19,323 nucleotides of DNA, taken from contig JAHWJJ010000018.1 of NCBI GenBank assembly GCA_019348475.1, positions 1-19,323 of the forward strand, written 5' to 3'. The stretch's first letter is position 1; every line of letters starts with the position of its first letter. The position numbers and the translations under genes were made by a program. Below are positions 15,814-19,323 of this stretch, piece after piece. Below the pieces are notes generated by a model, which made no database searches, was not told the DNA's origin, and worked only from the letters and a program-made list of their open reading frames with translations. This DNA comes from Gemmatimonadota bacterium. GTDB lineage: Bacteria; Gemmatimonadota; Gemmatimonadetes; Longimicrobiales; Longimicrobiaceae.

Positions 15814-16152
15814 CTACGAACGGCGAAGGTCCGGCACGGCCTGCTCCGCCTGCCCGCGGGGGCATCCCACGCGCCGGACCACTTCGCGGGGATCGACGTC
15901 CGGACGCGCCGCGCGCCCGCCGGCGTCCTCCGCACTTGCGGACGGCGTCGCCAGCGCCCCGGGCGCGGGCGGCGCCCACCGCGCGTCGGGTCCTTCCATC
16001 TGCACGGGCGATGCGGCGGGCGTGAGCCACGCCACCTCCACCAGGAACGGGCTCACCTCGCCCGTGAGGGCGGAGGCACGGGCCTGCAGCGCCAGGCCGG
16101 CCACCAGGCCCAGCGCCGCGGCGGCGGAAACGAGTGCGGGGGTGCGCTTCAT
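15814..16152 (-). CDS. Small exported protein, unknown function
   Basis: 112 residues. The ATG at 16152 has an overlapping purine-rich AAGGAAGG directly upstream. A classical Sec signal follows (MKRTPALVSAAAALGLVAGL, cleavage near ARASA at 24-28). The mature protein starts with the hydrophobic patch VSPFLVEVAWLTP (33-45), then a Pro/Ala-rich stretch and an Arg-rich C-terminus with a single Cys in RRVGCPRG. I recognise no family. The product of the frameshifted ORF immediately upstream carries a similar SVFLVKAAYW patch after its own export signal, suggesting a tandem pair. Codon positions remain GC-biased to the stop, which supports real coding. Expression and function are unknown. Confidence 0.6.
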   Translation of the reverse strand: MKRTPALVSAAAALGLVAGLALQARASALTGEVSPFLVEVAWLTPAASPVQMEGPDARWAPPAPGALATPSASAEDAGGRAARPDVDPREVVRRVGCPRGQAEQAVPDLRRS

Positions 16153-16222
16153 CCTGCCTTCCTTGCAGGTGGGGGCCGCCGCACCGCCGCCCCGGACGGA
16201 AGGGCGGCGCGGCGCGTGTGCA

Positions 16223-16391
16223 TCAGCCGATCCAGTACGCCGCCTTGACCAGGAACACGCTGCGGGCGGGCTCGGGGAACAGGCGGTCCAAGTCCCAGCC
16301 GGCGTTGGGGGCCTGGGGGAACGCGGCGGGGGGCGGCACACGCCGCCAGCGCCGCGGCGGCCACCCTATGCTTCGCACGCGGGAAAGGCAT
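16223..16391 (-). pseudogene. Small lipoprotein-like peptide gene with apparent frameshift
   Basis: ATG at 16391 (GGAG nine bases upstream) gives MPFPRAKHRVAAAALAACAAP, a short signal with a LAAC lipobox. The frame then degenerates into Arg/Pro-rich sequence. Removing one base from the run of six identical bases at 16328-16333 (C on the coding strand) restores a sensible ending, NAGWDLDRLFPEPARSVFLV plus KAAYWIG, and a TGA at 16225-16223, for 55 residues. The SVFLVKAAYW ending resembles SPFLVEVAWL in the next gene, 70 bp downstream. It may be a sequencing error, a decayed gene or homopolymer phase variation; a purely noncoding reading is also possible. Confidence 0.4.
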
Positions 16392-16985
16392 GCGTCGGAT
16401 CTCCACGCAGAGGGTTCGGCCGGTGGATGGAGCCGGGCCGGGTGCTGCGTACGGCGGAACGGAAGTCAGATGCACGAGGGCGCCCGGAGGTTGCAGCGGT
16501 GCTGAGTAATTAGCACTGTCGAGTGCGCCGCGCCATCTTCATCCGTCCTTGCGCCGCCCGCCCGGTCCAGATGCCGGGCGGCCGCCGTACGACAGGCGTG
16601 CAACGACAACGCGCGACACCGGCGGATTTTGACGCGCGCGCCCGAAGGTGCCGGAGGGGAGAGCCGCAGTGCGTTGCGCCGGAACGGCTGTCAGTGCGTG
16701 GGCGCCGTTGCCGTGCGCAGGGATGCTCCCCGTCCGCACCCCCGCCCGGACGCGTCGACCAGACGGTGTACGGGCGCACCTGCTCCTGAGATTCAGGTGA
16801 TGGAAGGACGCCGCGCAGCGGAGGGGACACGCCCGATTCCGGACTTCAGCGGTGGCCATGGCTTCCGCACGGGGACTTTGCCCACCCCGTGCAGGGTACG
16901 CCCCCGGGCGGTACATTGCGGGGCCGGTGCCGGGGGCCGTCCTCCCGGCCGCAGCCATCCCCCGCTTCCGACGACGATCCGCCCG
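16392..16985. other. Divergent gene-free region with palindromes
   Basis: This lies between the minus-strand peptide genes and the plus-strand TerB-like gene. It holds two overlapping palindromes, GTGCT-N8-AGCAC (16499-16516) and GCACT-GTCG-AGTGC (16513-16526), centred on an AT-rich patch about 110-135 bp upstream of the peptide start. Open frames here are Arg/Pro-rich and unconvincing. A TACATT box at 16912-16917 could be a -10 element for the downstream gene, but no -35 fits it. Confidence 0.4.
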
Positions 16986-17507
16986 ATGAACTACGACATC
17001 GACGTAGCGCCCGACGAACTCGCACGGCTGGTGGTGCAGGCCGCCGAGAACGCCGAGGCGCAGGGGTACTGGACCGGCCCCGGCCCGATAGCGGCCGACG
17101 CGGTGCGGCACCTGACGCGCTTTCTGGGGCTGCTGCTGGCCGGGGACGACGACGTCAACCGCCACGAGCTGACCGTCTACAGCCAGGCGCTGCGCGGCGC
17201 ATCCGGCGACGAGGCCACGCACGACGACCTGCGCGCGGCGGCCATGGAGACGATGGAGATGGCCAACGACCCCGACGCGCTGCACGCGTTTCTGGGGCAG
17301 ACGCCGGACTACCTGCGCGCCATCCTGGCGATGGACCGCGAGCGCGGCACGCGCAACGCGGGGCAGGTGGTCACGGCCCTGGGCGGCCTGGGGGTGGCCA
17401 TGCTGACCGCCGACGGGCGCGAGGCGGAGGAGGAAGACAGCATCTTCACCACGCATATGAACCACCTGCGCGGTGAGCTGGACGTACACGGCGTGGCCGC
17501 GGAGTAG
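16986..17507 (+). CDS. TerB-like helical protein, unknown function
   Basis: 173 residues from the ATG at 16986; upstream in-frame sequence is Arg/Pro-rich and lacks a good start. Acidic, with no signal peptide or membrane segment, and predicted to be almost all helical. Seen: LTRFLGLLLAGDDDVNRHEL (about 39-58) and, near the end, VAMLTADGREAEEEDSIFTTH, both resembling the two metal-binding loops (xDGxxxxxE) of TerB-like domains. Between them lies a charged helical stretch with DPDALHAFLGQTPDYLRAIL. TerB-like proteins occur in stress-response and chaperone contexts; nothing in the neighbourhood specifies a role. The TerB comparison is tentative. It converges on the glycosyltransferase gene across a 394-bp gap. 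Confidence 0.7.
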   Translation: MNYDIDVAPDELARLVVQAAENAEAQGYWTGPGPIAADAVRHLTRFLGLLLAGDDDVNRHELTVYSQALRGASGDEATHDDLRAAAMETMEMANDPDALHAFLGQTPDYLRAILAMDRERGTRNAGQVVTALGGLGVAMLTADGREAEEEDSIFTTHMNHLRGELDVHGVAAE

Positions 17508-17701
17508 TACGGCGCGCGGATTCGCTCCGTCGGAGGGGGGTTGCTGAACGCGGCTGCGGGCTCCTGAACGCGAACCCCGTCCTGATGGCGAACCCCGGTC
17601 GTTCGGAGGGAGCGCACGCACACCTCAAAGTGCCACGAACGGTGCGCGCGACAGGGACCGTCTGGCGGGCATCCGCCGCAACGGCCGCGCACCAGCACGG
17701 T

Positions 17702-17770
17702 TGAGTAGATTCCTCAGTCGGCGCTGAAGATGGAGGAAGGGCCAAGATCGCGCGCGCCTCCTTCGGAATG
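17702..17770 (-). repeat. Dispersed ~70-bp intergenic repeat, copy B
   Basis: Inverted relative to copy A at 11225. It carries the exact reverse complement of GACTGAGGAATCTACTCA (17702-17719) and, at the same distance, of CATTCCG (17764-17770). The middle section is only loosely alike. It sits in the convergent gap 17508-17901, which otherwise holds only the hairpin at 17841. Confidence 0.8.
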
Positions 17771-17840
17771 ACAGTTGATAAGCCGGTGCAGCCCCGAATG
17801 AATGGGCACGACCGTCGGGCGGGCGTCCCGCCGAAACCAG

Positions 17841-17874
17841 GAGCCCCTCCCACCGTGACCGGCGGGAGGGGCTC
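17841..17874. terminator. Hairpin terminator between convergent genes
   Basis: GAGCCCCTCCC (17841-17851) pairs perfectly with GGGAGGGGCTC (17864-17874), and an inner CCG/CGG extends the structure. It lies 27 bp past the stop of the minus-strand glycosyltransferase. The minus-strand flank CTGGTTTCGG is only weakly T-rich, so termination strength is uncertain. Confidence 0.65.
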
Positions 17875-17901
17875 GAACATCATTTCAGAGCGGGAGATCG
17901 C

Positions 17902-18963
17902 TCAGGGCGCGCGGCGCGGCGTGGTGGCCTTGTATTCGGCGCCTTCCTGGAACATCGCCTGGCGGCGCTCCACGATCACGTAGGGGATCAGAAGAAGGAG
18001 TAGCCCGCCCGCCACCAGCGGCACCAGCAGCGGCGGCCTGAGCCATGCGACGACGGACAGCACGCCCAGCGCCAGGTTGAACGCCACCACCCACCCGCTC
18101 ACCCGCGCGTGGCTCCACCCGCTGCGCACGGCCCGCTGGTACGCGTGGTCGCGGTGGGCGGCGTAGGGCACCTGGCCCGCCAGCGTGCGGCGCAGCAGCG
18201 TGACGGTGGCGTCCACCACGAACACGCCCAGCAGCAGCACCCACAGCAGCAGCGGCACGCCGCCGTCGTTCTCCGACGCCACGGCCAGCGTGCCGAAGGA
18301 AAAGCCCAGGAACCCGCTTCCCACGTCACCCATGAAGATCTTGGCCGGGGCCCAGTTCCACGCCAGGAACCCCGCCGTGGCCGCGGCCACCAGGAACGCC
18401 ACCGCCGCCAGACCCGCGCTCCCCGACAGCAGCAGCAGCGCGCCGCCGAAGGCGCCGGCGCACAGCGCCTGCCCCCCGGCAATGCCGTCGATGCCGTCCA
18501 TGAAGTTGTAGAGGTTGGTGGCCCACACGATCCCCAGCACCGCCAGCAGCCCCCCGATGGAGCCCAGGTGCACGTGCCCGGTGCCGGTGGAGAGGAACGG
18601 CAGGCCTCCCAGCAGGAACACGGCCCACACCGCGGCCAGGCAGTGCACCACCGCCCGCACCCCGGCGTGCACCCCGCGGCGGTCGTCCACCCAGCCGATC
18701 AGGGCCACCACGCCCCCGCCCCCGATGAACGCGGCGGCGGTGTCGCCGTTCAGCACGCCCATGGTGGAGGCCAGCAGCGTTCCGCACAGCACCAGCAGCA
18801 CGATGGCCACTCCCCCGCCGCGCGGCGTGGGAACGGCGTGCGAGCTGCGCCCGTTGGGCATGTCCAGGATGGCGTTGGCCAGGGCGAACCGGCGGATCTG
18901 GCCCGTAATCACCCAGCTCCCGGCCAGGCTCAGCCCCAGCACCATGAACAGGAACGAGTTCAT
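17902..18963 (-). CDS. WecA/MraY-family polyprenyl-phosphate sugar-phosphate transferase
   Basis: 353 residues, ATG at 18963 with GGAG seven bases upstream. About ten hydrophobic segments indicate an integral membrane protein. Signatures of glycosyltransferase family 4 (PF00953) in order: SSHAVPTPRGGG (40-51), WVDDRRG with the Asp93-Asp94 pair, NLYNFMDGIDGIAGGQ (150-165), FMGDVGSGFLGF (210-221), VDATVTLLRR, and HRDHAYQR (270-277). The family transfers a sugar-1-phosphate from a UDP-sugar to undecaprenyl phosphate on the cytoplasmic face, starting O-antigen, capsule or related glycans. The NFMDGIDG and HRDHAYQR forms are closer to WecA/WbpL than to MraY, so peptidoglycan synthesis is unlikely. 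The sugar is not determinable. A possible leader ORF overlaps its start by 4 bases. Confidence 0.92.
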   Translation of the reverse strand: MNSFLFMVLGLSLAGSWVITGQIRRFALANAILDMPNGRSSHAVPTPRGGGVAIVLLVLCGTLLASTMGVLNGDTAAAFIGGGGVVALIGWVDDRRGVHAGVRAVVHCLAAVWAVFLLGGLPFLSTGTGHVHLGSIGGLLAVLGIVWATNLYNFMDGIDGIAGGQALCAGAFGGALLLLSGSAGLAAVAFLVAAATAGFLAWNWAPAKIFMGDVGSGFLGFSFGTLAVASENDGGVPLLLWVLLLGVFVVDATVTLLRRTLAGQVPYAAHRDHAYQRAVRSGWSHARVSGWVVAFNLALGVLSVVAWLRPPLLVPLVAGGLLLLLIPYVIVERRQAMFQEGAEYKATTPRRAP

Positions 18964-19043
18964 GAAGCCGCTCCGCGGCGCGCAACCCCGCCGACGGCGG
19001 GCCGGACCCTGACCGGTGCGCGCAGGTCGTGAGGATCGGTCAT
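18960..19043 (-). CDS. Candidate 27-aa leader ORF before glycosyltransferase
   Basis: ATG at 19043 opens MTDPHDLRAPVRVRPAVGGV and ends in a TGA that overlaps the glycosyltransferase start as ATGA (18963-18960). A GGGGAG lies about 12 bases upstream of the ATG, a rather long spacing. The peptide has no recognisable domain. The precise 4-base overlap suggests translational coupling, but a chance ORF in GC-rich DNA is quite possible. Upstream of it (19044-19323) I see no gene or clear promoter. Confidence 0.3.
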   Translation of the reverse strand: MTDPHDLRAPVRVRPAVGGVARRGAAS

Positions 19044-19323
19044 CAGAATGTTTCTCTCCCCGTCTCAGGTTGAACCGCCGGCGGCCCGCCAGGGGGCCAG
19101 CACGCTTGCGACGCCCGTGCCGTGGCTTGCTCCACACCAGCCGCCCCGCCCCGTCGACTTCGGGCCGGAGAAGCGCGCCGGCGAGGGACGCTGCGTGCGG
19201 TCGATGGGGATCTCGGTCGCAGCACAACGTGCGCCCCCCCGGAACCCGGACACACGAGCCCCCGCGCAGCCCCGGCCCCCGGGCCACCCCCGCGCCGCCA
19301 TCCCGCAGGATTGCCGCGAAGGT

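Noticed and set aside
15449..16030. Two opposed ORFs of about 190 codons in the gene-free region upstream of the NTF2-like gene
   Set aside because: Both are Arg/Ala/Pro-rich without domains, run through the solo repeat and are mutual shadows.
16499..16526. CIRCE heat-shock operator (TTAGCACT ... GAGTGC)
   Set aside because: The half-sites look right, but they are 3-4 bases apart instead of 9, the right half lacks CTAA, and the nearby genes are not chaperones.
1..19323. tRNA or rRNA genes
   Set aside because: I saw no cloverleaf with a T-loop GTTCRA-type sequence and no rRNA-like conserved blocks on either strand.

Overview
The window is very GC-rich bacterial DNA with strongly GC-biased third codon positions, many exported peptidases and gene-free gaps filled with short repeats. 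This combination (two S9 peptidases, exported M28 and S41 peptidases, 8-bp periodic arrays, and a dispersed repeat of the CATTCCG...GAGGAATCT type) looks most like Gemmatimonadota, probably Longimicrobiaceae. That assignment is inference from memory of such genomes, not a database result.

Layout. 1-234: 3' end of an NhaC-type Na+/H+ antiporter. 422-2626 (+) and 3139-5268 (-): two convergent exported S9 peptidases, a DPP-IV-like enzyme and oligopeptidase B, separated by an octamer array and a strong hairpin. 5269-5981: gene-free, with octamer traces and an orphan intrinsic terminator. 5982-6805 (+): a 56-codon ORF and a protein with a Rossmann/TIR or deoxyribosyltransferase-like motif pattern, whose reading frames do not join normally. 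6813-8303 (-): glycerol kinase. 8462-9088: a compact mobile unit, an IS200/REP-associated tyrosine transposase gene framed by 48-bp inverted repeats. 9129-10996 (-): a methyltransferase-dtd-maf operon. 11063-11449: a long octamer array, a dispersed repeat and an intrinsic terminator. 11485-15417 (-): an exported NTF2-like protein, an S41 processing protease and an M28 metallopeptidase. 15814-16391 (-): two tandem small exported peptides, the upstream one apparently frameshifted. 16986-17507 (+): a helical, TerB-like cytoplasmic protein. 17902-18963 (-): a WecA/MraY-family polyprenyl-phosphate sugar-phosphate transferase, preceded by a possible 27-codon leader ORF.

How the genes work together. 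The exported peptidases (S9B, S9A, S41, M28) fit extracytoplasmic peptide breakdown and envelope proteolysis. Dtd and Maf are housekeeping sanitizers of aminoacyl-tRNA and nucleotides, coupled to a methyltransferase of unknown substrate. The glycosyltransferase probably starts a lipid-linked glycan.

The parts least explained by known genes are the frame-split TIR/NDT-like locus, the transposase with paired-palindrome repeats (including a compensatory base-pair swap in the hairpin), the octamer arrays and the small exported peptide pair.
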